NCBI GenBank assembly: GCA_027924585.1
Contig: BSBM01000361.1
Coordinates: 41,990,501 to 42,054,500, forward strand
Direction: 5' to 3'
DNA length: 64,000 bases
From: Larix kaempferi
Taxonomy: Eukaryota > Streptophyta > Pinopsida > Pinales > Pinaceae
Shown: one piece after another, positions 1 through 11,599 of the stretch
Layout of the letters: each line of letters starts with the position of its first letter
Position numbering within the stretch: the first letter of the stretch is position 1
Notes under the pieces: generated by a model
The model's input: the letters and a program-made list of their open reading frames with translations, nothing else
Told to the model about the DNA's origin: nothing
The model's database searches: none
Program-made: the position numbers and the translations under genes

Positions 1-621
1 TACAACCCGACTCTTCCACATTTGAGAGTCTACCTATGGAAACAACCAGTTACATTTTTTCTATAGATATCCGGGTTGCGCATGGCGACAGTATTCAGAT
101 GTACCCCGGTTTTATACTCCCTCGAGTATACAGTTACATATACTCCTCAAAGTTGACTCAGAGTCATTGAGTCCCTACAGATGTTGGACACCTTTAGATT
201 CAGCAGTTCATCAACCCTTCTGAGACCTTCTTCAAAATGGTTGTTGCTTTATTCCAGTGTATCAATTATTGAGATCAATCATGTCATGATCATGAGTACA
301 TCCCAAAATAGTGTCCCCCTTTGGACCATCATGATGTACCAGCAGATTTTTTATGTATTATTCAGGTCCCCCTTCTTGGGATTAATTGTTGTGTATATGT
401 CTTGATACGAGCATGGGTATGCCCGACTCGTCCATTATCAGAGATTATTCCTCATTCATATTGAGGCCATGTAATATTGTTTGTTTTGCAGCTTCCAAGG
501 GCCGTGGATCCAGTATCCAACCGGTCTCTTCTCTTCCCCAAACCCTAGAAAAAAGACAAAAGAACTATGATGTCTATCGGCCATACGATGAGCTCTTTCC
601 CTCACACATTAGGGGGCAATC
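1..621. other. unassigned sequence, possibly the 3' internal end of a plus-strand LTR element
   Basis: No protein family is recognisable. The stretch ends in a short purine run (AGGGGGCAAT at 611-620) directly before TGTTAATACCC, the layout expected for a polypurine tract next to a 3' LTR. That is the only support for the assignment. Confidence 0.2.
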
Positions 622-1260
622 TGTTAATACCCAAAAAGTGCTCACTAGCTCATTTCCTTATTCACATGACCCATTTGTCCACTTTTCCACCATTTGAGCC
701 TCTAAAGCCATCAAAAGGTCACAAAAAGACCATAATACACGCCTTTTTCCCCTCAAAATGAATATTTTTCCTCAAAAAGCATAAAAAAACCTTTAAAAAG
801 GGCCCATAATTCCCAAAAATATTAAAAAGGGAATAAAAATATTCAAAATATTCAAAAAAGGAAAAAGGAGGGAAAATGTACCTAAACCATGTTGGTCAAT
901 ACCATTGGTTTCCTCAAAACCATAATGGTATTCCCCACCACCAAAAACTATAAAAATGTGGTAGGGGCTCCTCACTTTCCATCCATCCATCATCCTATCC
1001 TCATGCTGTCAAAATCTCTCATGAGTTCTTGACCATTGTAGAAATCTTGGAGAAGAGACCTTTGGAGCTTGGAGCTACTCACCTTGGAAGTTGCTCAACA
1101 CAAATCCTCACCATTTGAGGTATCTTAATACAAAATACTCATGCTTTTTATTTCTTGTTCTTGAATCGTTTTCATAAAATTTTATTTGTTATATGCACAT
1201 GCTAGTTCATATTCAGATTTATAATTGTTTTTTGCTTTCAATATTTGAAACTGCTATCAC
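622..1260 (+). mobile_element. candidate LTR (right end uncertain)
   Basis: It starts TGTTAATACCC after a purine-rich tract. A TATA-like ACTATAAAAATG at about 948 is followed by a pyrimidine-rich leader-like stretch (CCATCCATCCATC). No second copy lies in the window, so the LTR identity and the right boundary are inference; the end given is only where the style of sequence changes. Confidence 0.25.
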
Positions 1261-1311
1261 TTGTTGATAGGTGCCCATTGCACTAAGCTTGGTTGCAAAA
1301 CCAAGCCAACA

Positions 1312-1444
1312 CCAGGGCCATATTATATGTCCCCCCAAGCAAAACCTTGAAAAGAGCATTTTCCAGATATCCCAGGGCCATATTATATGCCTAGGAAAAA
1401 CCTCAAAAGAGTATCTACAAACCTCCCAGGGCCATATTATATGC
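1312..1444. repeat. three-copy direct repeat with core CCAGGGCCATATTATATG
   Basis: The 18-base core occurs identically at 1312, 1372 and 1426. The bases between copies are only loosely similar, and the periods are 60 and 54. Confidence 0.8.
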
Positions 1445-1499
1445 TTGTCTGCACAACTTGTCCACAACCATAAAGTATCAACCTGATACTCACCATTCA

Positions 1500-1985
1500 T
1501 GATCCTGATGTACATGATCATCCTGATCATCATCACTGCATCGTCCTGATGCATGTCATCATCACATGATCATCCTGATCATCATCACTGCATCGTCCTA
1601 ATTCATGTCATCATCACATGATCATCCTAATCATCGTCACTGCATTGTCCTCATGTATGTCATCATCGCATGATCTTCCTGATCATCATCATAGAATCAT
1701 CTTGATGCATATCATCTGGAGCAACATCCTAAATCTCATCATCCATGATCATCTTGGTCATACAATGTATCCACCTGATACATATCATCATACATGATCT
1801 ACCTAATCATACAATGTATCCACCTGATACATATCAAGCATCCAATATGATGCATATACATATATATGGTCCAACTGATCATAACAAGCATCCAACATGA
1901 TGCATATACATATACATGATCCAACTGATCATAACAAGCATCCAACATGATGCATATACAGAGTAGTAACTGGAGCATCGTCCTG
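1500..1985. repeat. ATCATC-rich tandem arrays (52-bp, then 50-bp period)
   Basis: CATGATCATCC or close variants begin at 1513, 1565, 1617 and 1669, a regular 52-bp period. Further on, CCAACTGATCATAACAAGCA begins at 1871 and 1921, a 50-bp period, with a diverged CATACAATGTATCCACCTGATACATATC pair between. The arrays lie just 3' of the minus-strand copia remnant and could belong to its 3' end. Confidence 0.75.
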
Positions 1986-2071
1986 ATGCTCATCATACAA
2001 CGCTTACATCCATAGCCATGGGAAGGATCCTCCTCTCACCATGATTGGAATGGCTCCAGCAAATGTGTCCA

Positions 2072-3620
2072 TCACTTCTTCCTCGAAGTGTCGTCAATCT
2101 GAAGAACACCAAGCCTCTCTCTGAAGTATTCGAACTTCACTGTGGTGAGTGGTTTCGTCAAAACATCTGCAACCTGCTCATCCGTCGCAACATACAGGAG
2201 CTTCACTACTCCTCTCTGCACCATATCCCTGATATAGTGATATTTGATCTCAATGTGCTTCGACCTGTCGTGAAACACCGAGTTCTTAGACAGCTTCATA
2301 CAACTCTGGTTGTCACAAAAGATACCAATAGCATCCAACGGGAGATCAAATAACTCAGACAGTAGCTTCCTTAGCCATACTGCCTCACAACTAGCCGAAC
2401 AAGCTGCAACATACTCTGCTTCAACTGTACTCAGTGCTATGCGGGACTACTTCCTGCTAAACCAAGAGATCACACCTGATCCCATACTGTAGTAGCACAC
2501 TAAAGTGCTCTTCCTATCTGCAGCACTTCCTTCCCAGTCTGAATCAACATAACCCTACAGGTTAAACTTTTAATTCGCATCATACTTGAGCCCATAATCA
2601 ATTGTACCCTTCAGGTACCTCAGAATATGCTTTACAACAACTAGGTGAACACCTTTGGGATCTGTCAGGAACTGGCTCAATGTGTTCAGTGCAAAGAAAA
2701 TATCTGGTCTTGTGTTCGTCAGGTACATCAAGGACCCAATCATCTGACGATACACAGTGACATCAACCGGATCAGATGAAGCATCACACAGAAGCTTTAG
2801 GTTCGATGCCATAGGTGTGGCCATGGCCTTGCAGTCCATCATCCTGAACCTCTTCAGGATCTCTACTGCATACTTCCCTTGTCCAAGGAAGATTCCATCT
2901 GCACTCTGCCACACCTCCATGCCTAGAAAATAGTGCATCATCCCTAATTCCTTCATCTCGAACTCGGCAGCAAGCTTCCTCTTCGTGTCAAAAATCAATC
3001 TATCTTCACCTGTTACAAACAGGTCATCCACATACAAGAGTAGTATCACAGGATTGCCTTCCTTCCTAAACCTTGTAGTAAAGGTTGGAATATGCTTTAC
3101 TCTTAGTAAAGCCCAAACTGGATAGAAAGTTGTCTATCCTACCATACCAAGTCCTAGGAGCTTGCTTCAATCCATACAAGGATTTCTTCAACCTGCACAC
3201 ATATGACTCTCTGTCATGTGTCTCAATACCAAGTGGCTGCTCCACATACACTTCCTCTTCGACTTACACCATTCAAGAAAGATGCCTTGACATCGATTTG
3301 GTGTATGTTCCATTTCATCACTGCAGCCAGAGCAATTATTGATCTGATGGAAGTGTATCTGGATACATGTGCAAAAGTCTCTTCATAGTCTATTCCCTCT
3401 TTCTGAGAGAAGCCACAAGCTACAAACCTCGCTTTGTATTTTTCTATGCTACCATCTGCAGCATGCTTGATCTTATAGATCCACTTGGAAGTCACAATAG
3501 ACTTCCTTTCAAGTCTTGGGACTGCATTCCAAACATCATTCTTCATGATCGACTGCTACTCCTCGATCATGGCATTCTTCCCGAATCCTAGGAACTTCAA
3601 TATATTCAATAGATAACTTT
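2072..3620 (-). pseudogene. Ty1/copia RT and RNase H remnant
   Basis: Read on the minus strand this is the C-terminal half of a plant copia polyprotein. The RT begins near 3546 (MKNDVWNAV, then IYKIKHAADGSIEKYKARFV) and continues through YGLKQAPRTWYGRID at about 3160 and the YVDD catalytic box (LLLYVDDLFVTGED) near 3030. RNase H follows with FCDNQSCMKLSKN, HDRSKHIEIKYH and EQVADVLTKPL at 2100-2310. Several frame breaks separate the pieces (near 3240, 3060 and 2570). Coding similarity stops near 3620 and nothing recognisable as gag, protease or integrase follows upstream, so the copy is truncated or rearranged. Family assignment is secure; activity is excluded by the breaks. Confidence 0.9.
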
Positions 3621-6287
3621 GTTGTTGAACAAATGTTGTAGTCCTTCTTTTGTAGGTGATGGTATACGATCTTTCCTACAAAACAAGTTAAATTGCATGA
3701 TTAGAAAACATCTCATAGTTTTCAGAACAAATTCTTACACATAAATAAATATGTCATACAGTCATGCAAATAATCTTAGCCAATGCTTCAATACAACATT
3801 TATCCATATCCCGTAACTTTGTAGATGCCTTCCAATCTCTACCAGAACATTGTTAAGAGTGTGCACAACTCCCAACATGTCAGCAAAGAGGTTTCATTCT
3901 ATATAGGTAGCAATGGAATGTTGTACAGTGCCATAGGCCACTTACCCATCACATGCATATTAGTAGTATACTGTTCACTAATGCAATTATTCTAATATGC
4001 ATAACACACACCCTAAGTCTAGGAACACAAGCATATATATCATTGAACAATATTATTTAAACAAACAAATATATAAGAAATGACAATTCAAATACTTATC
4101 TTTGTTTGGTTGTAGGGTAGACTCCCTCTCAATATTTGCTTCCTTGCAGGAACTACTGGAGTGTTCTCCCTCTTGATCTTTGCTTCCTGGATTACCTATC
4201 TTTGAACTTATATCCATCCTTGATCACTATGCATACTTACTAGTATCATCATTGTGTTATCCTCGAAGTCTCATACATACATTCATTAGTATAATCTTAA
4301 TATTATTGAAAAAAACATTATGATTCTAAGTAATCTTAAACATGTATGGTCAAGATCATTTCATACACATATAATTTATAACAATTCTTTCACTCATGCA
4401 TATTCCTATTTGACCATAGGACTTTTCTGGTTAGTCATATCATCAATCAAAGTAAGAAGCATAATATTCCTAAACCCATGATTACTAACTTCAATGAATA
4501 ATCATTATCAATCATGCCATGCATACTTATATAAGAGATCCTAACACAAGGTAGGATTCTAACTTGATATAGGAAAAACATGCCTGGATTAGCATGCTAG
4601 CTAGTTATGTCTAACATACCCGCATAATGTCTTGTTGTTCTCTTCAATGACTTGTGCTAGTAACCTGCATATCTCATAGATAGAACCAAGTCATACATAC
4701 CTCATAAGTAGAGCTTCTATGTGATCCATGATAATGGATGAATCTTTGTCTTCATGTCACCATGGTCATATGTTCTTGAACTAGAACATGATTTGTCTTT
4801 CTTGATGTACCTTTCATGTTAGCGGACAACATCAACCTCATACAACACCACAATGCATTAGTACAATCATAAGTGTTATAACCCTAATTAATGAATATCT
4901 TCTATCATGCATTCATACTTTTACTAGGGTGATACGATAGGTCTAAAATCAGTCAAGATTGTTAGTAAACTTAATAACATGAGGACAAACATATCATAAA
5001 CTTAATCATGAACATATTTCAAAGCATACCTGTCGAGTTTGCTTGTAATCTTCTTATGTAAGGCCTCAGCCTCATTTCCCTCTAAAACTGGAACTTCTTC
5101 ACTTATGCAGGTGACCAATCCATTCTCTTCTAGGATTAATCCAATCCACTTGATTTGCAGACACTGGATCTGGAGCTGGATTAGGGTTTGTCAGAGAAAC
5201 CCTAAAAATTCAAACTTTGAAAAGGATAGAAAGATGCGCTTTGATGAGCTGATCAAGCTGGTATACTCAGAATTTGAAAACTGCAAAATTTCACCCCTCA
5301 AAATTGCCTTTGAAACTTCCAGATCTTCTAGAAAGGATCCCAAACTAGTGTTTCATAAAGCCCACCCTTCTGCCCAACCAAAAGGTTTGATCCAAAGCTC
5401 TAAACTTTTATTTTTCTGAGGAGCTTCCAGCCGTGGTCACAAAATTCCGAAATTCCAACTTTTGCAGAAGCCCTAATTTTCCACCTTTCCGATCAAAATC
5501 TTGAACTAGGGTTTGATTAAGCCCGGCCTTCTGCCCAACCAAAAAATTCGATCTTGGTCTCTAAATTTCAATTTTTATGAGGAGCATCCGGCCATGGTCT
5601 CCAATACAAAAAATTCCAACATTCTCTGAAACCCTATATTCCCAGAGCCATGAATGAAGGTGCTCAAAATCCAATTCTGTTTTGAGATAAATATGCACCT
5701 AATTGTTTCTGGTGTAACTCCAAAATTTCAGATCTACAGGGTCTGAAAATGCTTCCCGTGGTAGCCCAACCTGTTATCTTTCCAACCCCATAGTTCTGAC
5801 CTCAATTTGATTCTCTGAGAGAGAGTTATTCCAAGTGTCGCAATGTGACCTGTTTATGGGATAAAACAGGAGAGCAAACTTGTACGGCGTGCCACATTTC
5901 ACTAGTTCAGTTTCAGCCTCTGAAAAACTTACCTAAGAAACTACAGTCTATGCCCTACATTCCACGTTTTACGCAATTTCATTTGGAGCTTCCTAGCCCA
6001 AGTTGTGACCTTTTTTCCTAGGTCACCTATTTATGACTGAGATCTAGAAGAGGCCAAAACCCTAGATTGTACTGATCATAAATCACAAAGTACAGCGACT
6101 TAGAAGTTGTACTTTGGAAAAAAGGTACATGGGGATCTTATCTTCGAGCTATAGGATTTTTAGATCCTGAGACCTTTTCGAAATGGATTTATAGCGAAAG
6201 TACTACGATGACTGGTTTTTTCTATATCAAGCCCTAGCTTCACAAGCGCAACAAGTGTCATAAATGCCATATCATGCCTTCTTTCAG
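3621..6287. other. AT-rich sequence without a recognisable gene
   Basis: If the copia remnant and the LTR at 6304-6943 belong together, gag, protease and integrase should be here, but I recognise none on either strand. The region 5330-5640 holds two imperfect copies of a roughly 190-bp unit, each containing CTTCTGCCCAACCAAAA (about 5369 and 5530) and a GAGGAGC-TCC-GCC-TGGTC stretch. The part near 6160-6290 reads open on the minus strand just after the primer-binding site but matches no family I know. Confidence 0.4.
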
Positions 6288-6303
6288 GATAGCTATGATA
6301 CCA
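6288..6303 (-). other. candidate primer-binding site (initiator-Met tRNA type)
   Basis: The minus strand reads TGGTATCATAGCTATC immediately after the LTR end. This is close to TGGTATCAGAGC, the usual copia primer-binding site complementary to initiator methionine tRNA; one base differs in the first 12. Confidence 0.6.
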
Positions 6304-6943
6304 TGTTAGTTTTTCAGAAATTTCAATCTGATCTAGGATCTTAACTGAGAGAATAACATATATAGCATATCTACAGCATATCAATCATGGACACAATAAT
6401 GCAAGCACACAAGAGACACAGAGTTTCATCGGGGAAAACCAAGAAGGTGAAAAACCATGCAACTTCCTCAGAGATATATAGAGCAATGATACAACCCAAG
6501 TGCAAGAGATATACTCCTAGTAGCAGCTTCTCCTCCTCCACTAGTGCGCCACTCTCTAATGAGTGTAAGAGTGAGTAAGTGAATGATCAAATAGAGTGCC
6601 TCCCGCACTCTATTTATACTTGAATTGACTTGCCTAATAACCTTTACTAGGTCAGCCTTAACTTAACCACATAACATAATGCTGATAGGGCCGACCCCCA
6701 ATAGGCTGGTCTAATAACCCTTTAACCCACATGACTTATACAGGGCCGACCCCAATAAGGTGGTCTAATAACCCATCAAGTATAAGTTACGACACTTACA
6801 ATATAAATGACGACACTTCCGTATAGAGGAATAATAACATCTCTATAGGAATACAAACTCTTCCGTATAGAGGAATAATAACATATCTATAGGAATACAA
6901 TATACATATAGGAAATACATTCCGAAGCTACAAATACTCAACA
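6304..6943 (-). mobile_element. LTR of a minus-strand copia-like element
   Basis: On the plus strand it runs from TGTTAG to CTCAACA, so it has TG...CA ends, and the inner end abuts the primer-binding site. The minus strand carries a TATA box (TATAAATAGAGTGCGGGAGG, about 6596-6615), as expected for LTR-driven transcription. It contains a duplicated TTCCGTATAGAGGAATAATAACAT (near 6818 and 6862) and two GGGCCGACCCC-AATA-GG-TGGTCTAATAACCC units near 6690 and 6743. No second LTR lies in the window, so linkage to the copia remnant downstream is unproven. Confidence 0.55.
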
Positions 6944-7048
6944 ATTATCATATAATTCCATATTTTCCTTTCATTGAATCTGAAGAGCTTGATGGACCAT
7001 AAACGATACGAGCTTTTAAAATGTTGATTAATTTTTTTTTGGGTGTCA

Positions 7049-7961
7049 TATTATTGCCGTGTAGTGGGAAGACCTAGGTCACAACATAAAATCACCAACA
7101 AAACCCTATATACCGTCCCTTTCGACATCACTTGAAAGAAGATGAAGTCTCACCCAAGGCATCTATGGGGATAGTAGGAAACAAGCTTCCATTGTGCTGA
7201 AGGGAAACTAGGAATTCATTCTATTTATCTACAATTCATTCACTTTACAGTGCATAAATAGATGCTTTATTCATGACAACTGATAGCACATTCAAAGCAA
7301 TAATAGAAACATAACATACATGTGTGAAATAAATAAAACATCCATCACAACAAACAAATATGATATTTGCACCAAAACAAATCTACTCCATTACAATTAT
7401 CATCTAGAACAGTCTTATAAAACATGCACAACATGCATTAGATCTCTTTCATAAACCCAAAAATACTCCAGCATTACATAGCATAAGAACAACTACTAAA
7501 TAAGCAATTATCACACCAAAATTAAAGAACTCCATATAACTCGAATATCCCTTACATATTTATACATTTCAGAATGGGTTCAACCCATTACAATGTCGAC
7601 ACAAGTGCCCACTACTTCTGACTAAATTTTTCCTTTTATGTGCACTAGTCCTTAGGATGACTACCTTGCAATCCATCTACTTGTGTGCAGTTCCCAAAAC
7701 TAGGCCAAAAATCCGCTCCAATAGGCCCCCAACACTCACATGTTTCTCATCCCAAGCAACTTCATTATGTGGCTATGTTGTCTTCGGCTAAGATCCTTTG
7801 CTTCTGGTGGATTCCAACTACTGCATAACACCTTTTGAACCATAGTCCCATCCTTCTATAGTCAGCATCACGGTTATTAATTTGAGTAGATTTCCAACCA
7901 CCACTCATCTCTTTTCATTAGGTTTCTATCTATACTGATACTCCTTCATTTTGTGGTGCCA
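7049..7961 (-). mobile_element. 3' LTR of element A
   Basis: It aligns with 41720-42630 throughout, for example GACC-AGGTCACAACATAAA, GATGAAGTCTCACCC and CATCTATGGGGAT in both. The outer end is a few bases uncertain because the terminal TG is not clean here; the inner end GGTGCCA matches GGTGGCA of the other copy. Confidence 0.85.
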
Positions 7962-8379
7962 TGGCTCTCTGTTTCATGGCTTCCTCAACTCTCATCTTAT
8001 AGAAATTCTACTTTATGTAGCATCGGCCTTGTATCTTTGCTTTGTTCCCCACAATTTCCCTTCAACTATACATTTCTGCAGCTTATACCCAAGAACCCAT
8101 ATATTCTATTCTTTGGTATGCATATATTCCTTTTATACCCAATTACTAAGTACCTTGACCTTCTTTGTCATGATGTGCCTGCACTTGGCCGAGATTTGAT
8201 GTATATTTTCCATCATTTTGAATCTTCACTACCGATTTTCCCCGTCATGGCCACATGTGCTCTATGTCCTGAGTCACTTCAACTCTTTTGTTACACTACC
8301 TTCATCGTCTTCATAATCGTGTGAAGTGTTTACCTAGAAGTCGCAACCTTCTCCTTTTCTTTTGATTCTTATTCTTTAA

Positions 8380-11300
8380 TGTCGTATGCTATCTACGATG
8401 TCATAGGTGCCTACATTTTTTCCTCGGTGACTTGTATTTTCTTCTTAACAGTTGCTTGTACTGCAGTAAGTTCTATCACTTTGTATGATTCCTCTTGCAG
8501 TGGCTCTAACTTCTACACAATGTTATGTTGTTGGGCTATTAACTTATTAACCTCCATCAGCTGCTTCCTATGCTCCACTAGTGCTACCATACACTCTGTT
8601 GCTGGTAGAGTGCTCATTGTGTCCTTTATGTTCCGTTCCTTCATCTGTGTAGCCTGCACTTTATGTTCTATGTCCTTCAATTTAGCATCCTCAATGAGCC
8701 GCATCCAAATTTGTGTGCTTTCATCATACATCTGCATGCACTTAGGCTTCCAATTTATTGGTGTTTGTTGCTACTACACTGGTTGTTTTCTCCCTTTGTT
8801 GTCTCTCCTTTGGTGGAGTACTTGGCATCGTCCTTGATTCCAAGTCCACAATCTTCACAGGGAATCCTTGAATGGCCTCAGTCTTCATCACCTTTTCCTC
8901 AACTGGGATGTCTACATCCATTAGTACTTCCGACAAATTGTTGAAGACTTATTCTACTGCCTTCTTTAGTCTTTCAGTCTCCTGTACAACCTCCTCTCTC
9001 TCTTTGCGCAGCTTAATTTTTTTTATTCTATTACTTCGATAGCTGCAATTGCTTTGGTCCACTCTACTCATCTTGTGACTGCACACAATTGGATTTCCTG
9101 TGCCACACCTATCTGCAATGTATGCAACACATATGTTGGCAATTGCAATAATACTAACTCAATTGAACTTACCACTAGTGCACTCTCTTGCATTTCTACT
9201 ACAGGGAACTCCAAATATCCTAACATTATCTTCAAAATTCTTCCCTCAGTTGAAGTCATTGAGGGCTGAGAGACCATCTACCTTGGCCATGTACTCTCTA
9301 TATGTTCTTCCTTTGATATACTTGGTGTTATTTTGGCTGCTTCCAACACTTGACGCAATACAACTAATTGCTCTTGCATGCTTGTCTGCATTTCTTCCTA
9401 CTTATGCACCACTTTCTCTAGTTCTTTTTCCTCTGCTTCCTTGACTTGTTCCCCAATATTGTCCAAGTTTTCCTCCATCAATGACTGACAATTTTACTTT
9501 TTTCACTTTCCTCTTCTTCTTTTTCTTTGATGATCCTTCCTCGGTCTACTCCTTCCTCTTTTCACCTACTCCTGCTGTTGTCTTATGCGTCATTCCCCCT
9601 GCACTATTCCTTTGTTCCTCTTATTTTTCTTGCTATTTTTCCAACTCTTCTTCCTACTCTCCTTCTTTCTCTTCATCTTTCTCTTCATCGGAGTCTACAT
9701 CATGCAATTCTTGTTCTTGTTCCTCTTCTAGGAATGGGACTCTCCACTCTGCGTCCCAATCATTCACAATATGGATAATATATTACTTCGTCGGTCTAAA
9801 ATGTGTTGGTAACCACCATGCTTTTGGGTCTCTCCTTCCCTGAATATTCATATGGTGCATCCCGGCTTTAAAGCGCACAATTCCTTTGTACATTTCAACC
9901 ACTCATGGCTAGATGCACACTATTGTCTTAATGATATGATGTATGGCGCCATTATAGAGAAATAATGTGACATTGTTATCAATCTACCTCCTTTTGTTGG
10001 TGGTATGACACAAATTAACATACCTAGCTGCCAAACATGGATTTTGCACAGTGTCCATGAATTGTGTATCTTCTGGCTCCCTCCATGTGACCAATGCAAT
10101 TAAAATCATCTTCCAAGAATAATGGAATGGTGCACCACTTTCTTGTGCATCTATGCAATCCTCTAAAAATTCATTCACCATAAATGTTTCCCAATTTAGT
10201 TGTATGTCTGTAATGCACTTCCCTTCTCATGTTATAATCCCTACTGCTACCTGATCCTTGCGAATTTTTATGAACAACTTGCAATCCAATACTTGCATCG
10301 AAAAATTCACTGCATCACCATTGATGCTTTCCATATCCAGTGCACATTATGCCCTGTGTGTGCCATATTCATCCTTCATCTTCTCGGCCAGTGCTTTGTA
10401 TTGATTCTTATTTATGAACAATAGTCTTTGGTCCTCCCCTATTGTCAACAACCCTGTTATCTGTGCAATAAGCTTGATTTCAACGGATATTGGCTTGATT
10501 AACCACATGAATCCTCCATGTACATAGGTTACCAACAGTTGTACACAGGAATTAATCTCTGGGATTCTTCCAAAGTGCAGGATTTGTAGCAAATTCAATA
10601 TGCCCATGCGCTACAACCACATCTCCCATTGCTAAGGCTCTATTCTAATGATCATTGAATTTGGACTAGTTTTAGTTGTCAAATAGTTGTCTATGACCAG
10701 ACTTGAGAAATTGTTTGTATCTGTAATGTCATGTACTGCATACTTCAAAATTTTCACAATGCCCAACAAATTCCCCCCCACTATTACCTCGTTCAGCAGT
10801 AGAGGTGTCTCCAATGTGTACTTTAGTGCCTTTGGTGGGTTGATTGGTTTTGTGGTCATCTTTCTTGGACGTAAGTATTTCCCTGGAAACCTTTCCAATG
10901 TGGAGTTTGATGCTCTTGTTTCTAGTGTTTCTTCCTCTATCGTGACAGATGGATACTTGGTGCACACCTTTATCAGAATGGAGGATGACACTTTCTGTGG
11001 TGCCATTACCTTGTACTCAACTTCTGCAAATTCAACTATATTTCTCTATTTCTTCTACCTTCGGCTCTAGTTGGATCAACTCAACTTCAATTAATCCATG
11101 AAATATGAACTTATCTCGTCACCTTACCTTTGGTTTTATATCTCTCTTTCAGTTTTTTTGTCTATCTTCGGTCCTTCTGCATTCAATCATGGACTAGATC
11201 TATGTACCATAACCTATATTTAGTCTAAATTTACTTAGGATTTGCTAGTATGTCTGAATCCCGCTGACAATTTTCTACATTTATTATGTCTTCTCCCACC

Positions 11301-11440
11301 GCTTCTCCATCATGTCTGCTATTAATGCTCTTATCTACCGAATTTCCTCCTAGCTTTACCTCTGTGCGCTTGATTTTCTTTTCTATGATCCTCTTATCTC
11401 TCTTTTTCTTCCACGACCATTTCTTTTCCGCATCCATTCC
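8380..11440 (-). pseudogene. extra ORF of element A, downstream of integrase, unknown function
   Basis: Minus-strand reading frames between integrase and the 3' LTR form a decayed but recognisably protein-like series. It begins with a Lys/Arg-rich stretch (near 11437-11340), then MAPQKVSSSILIKVCTKYPS (11006), FMWLIKPISVEIKLIAQITG (about 10505), WREPEDTQFMDTV (about 10070), and ends in a charged, probable coiled-coil segment with AKLKDIEHKVQATQMKER (8737-8513). I cannot assign a family. It lies where env-like or other accessory ORFs sit in some plant gypsy lineages (known for Athila and Tat groups), and nothing similar follows integrase in element C. Many stops and frameshifts make exact ends unknowable from one copy. 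Confidence 0.5.
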
Positions 11441-11599
11441 CTTTTCCCTTTTATGATCCTCCTATCTCTCTCACTTATTTTGACTACTGCATGGAAGGAC
11501 GGTTGTCCCTGTATAGTTTCACCTGACTTCCATTAACAAATCCTTATAGGGGGTCCCCCATTCAGTTTCTCTAGTTGAGCCTTTCCTCTAAGACAAATT

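Noticed and set aside
8379-8837. 152-codon plus-strand hydrophobic frame that looks membrane-like
   Set aside because: Antisense shadow of the charged coiled-coil segment on the minus strand; Glu/Lys codons read backwards give Phe/Leu/Ser.
9481-9843. Plus-strand open frame rich in Ser, Phe and Cys
   Set aside because: It is the complement of the acidic, Glu/Lys-rich part of the minus-strand extra ORF in element A; composition alone produces it.
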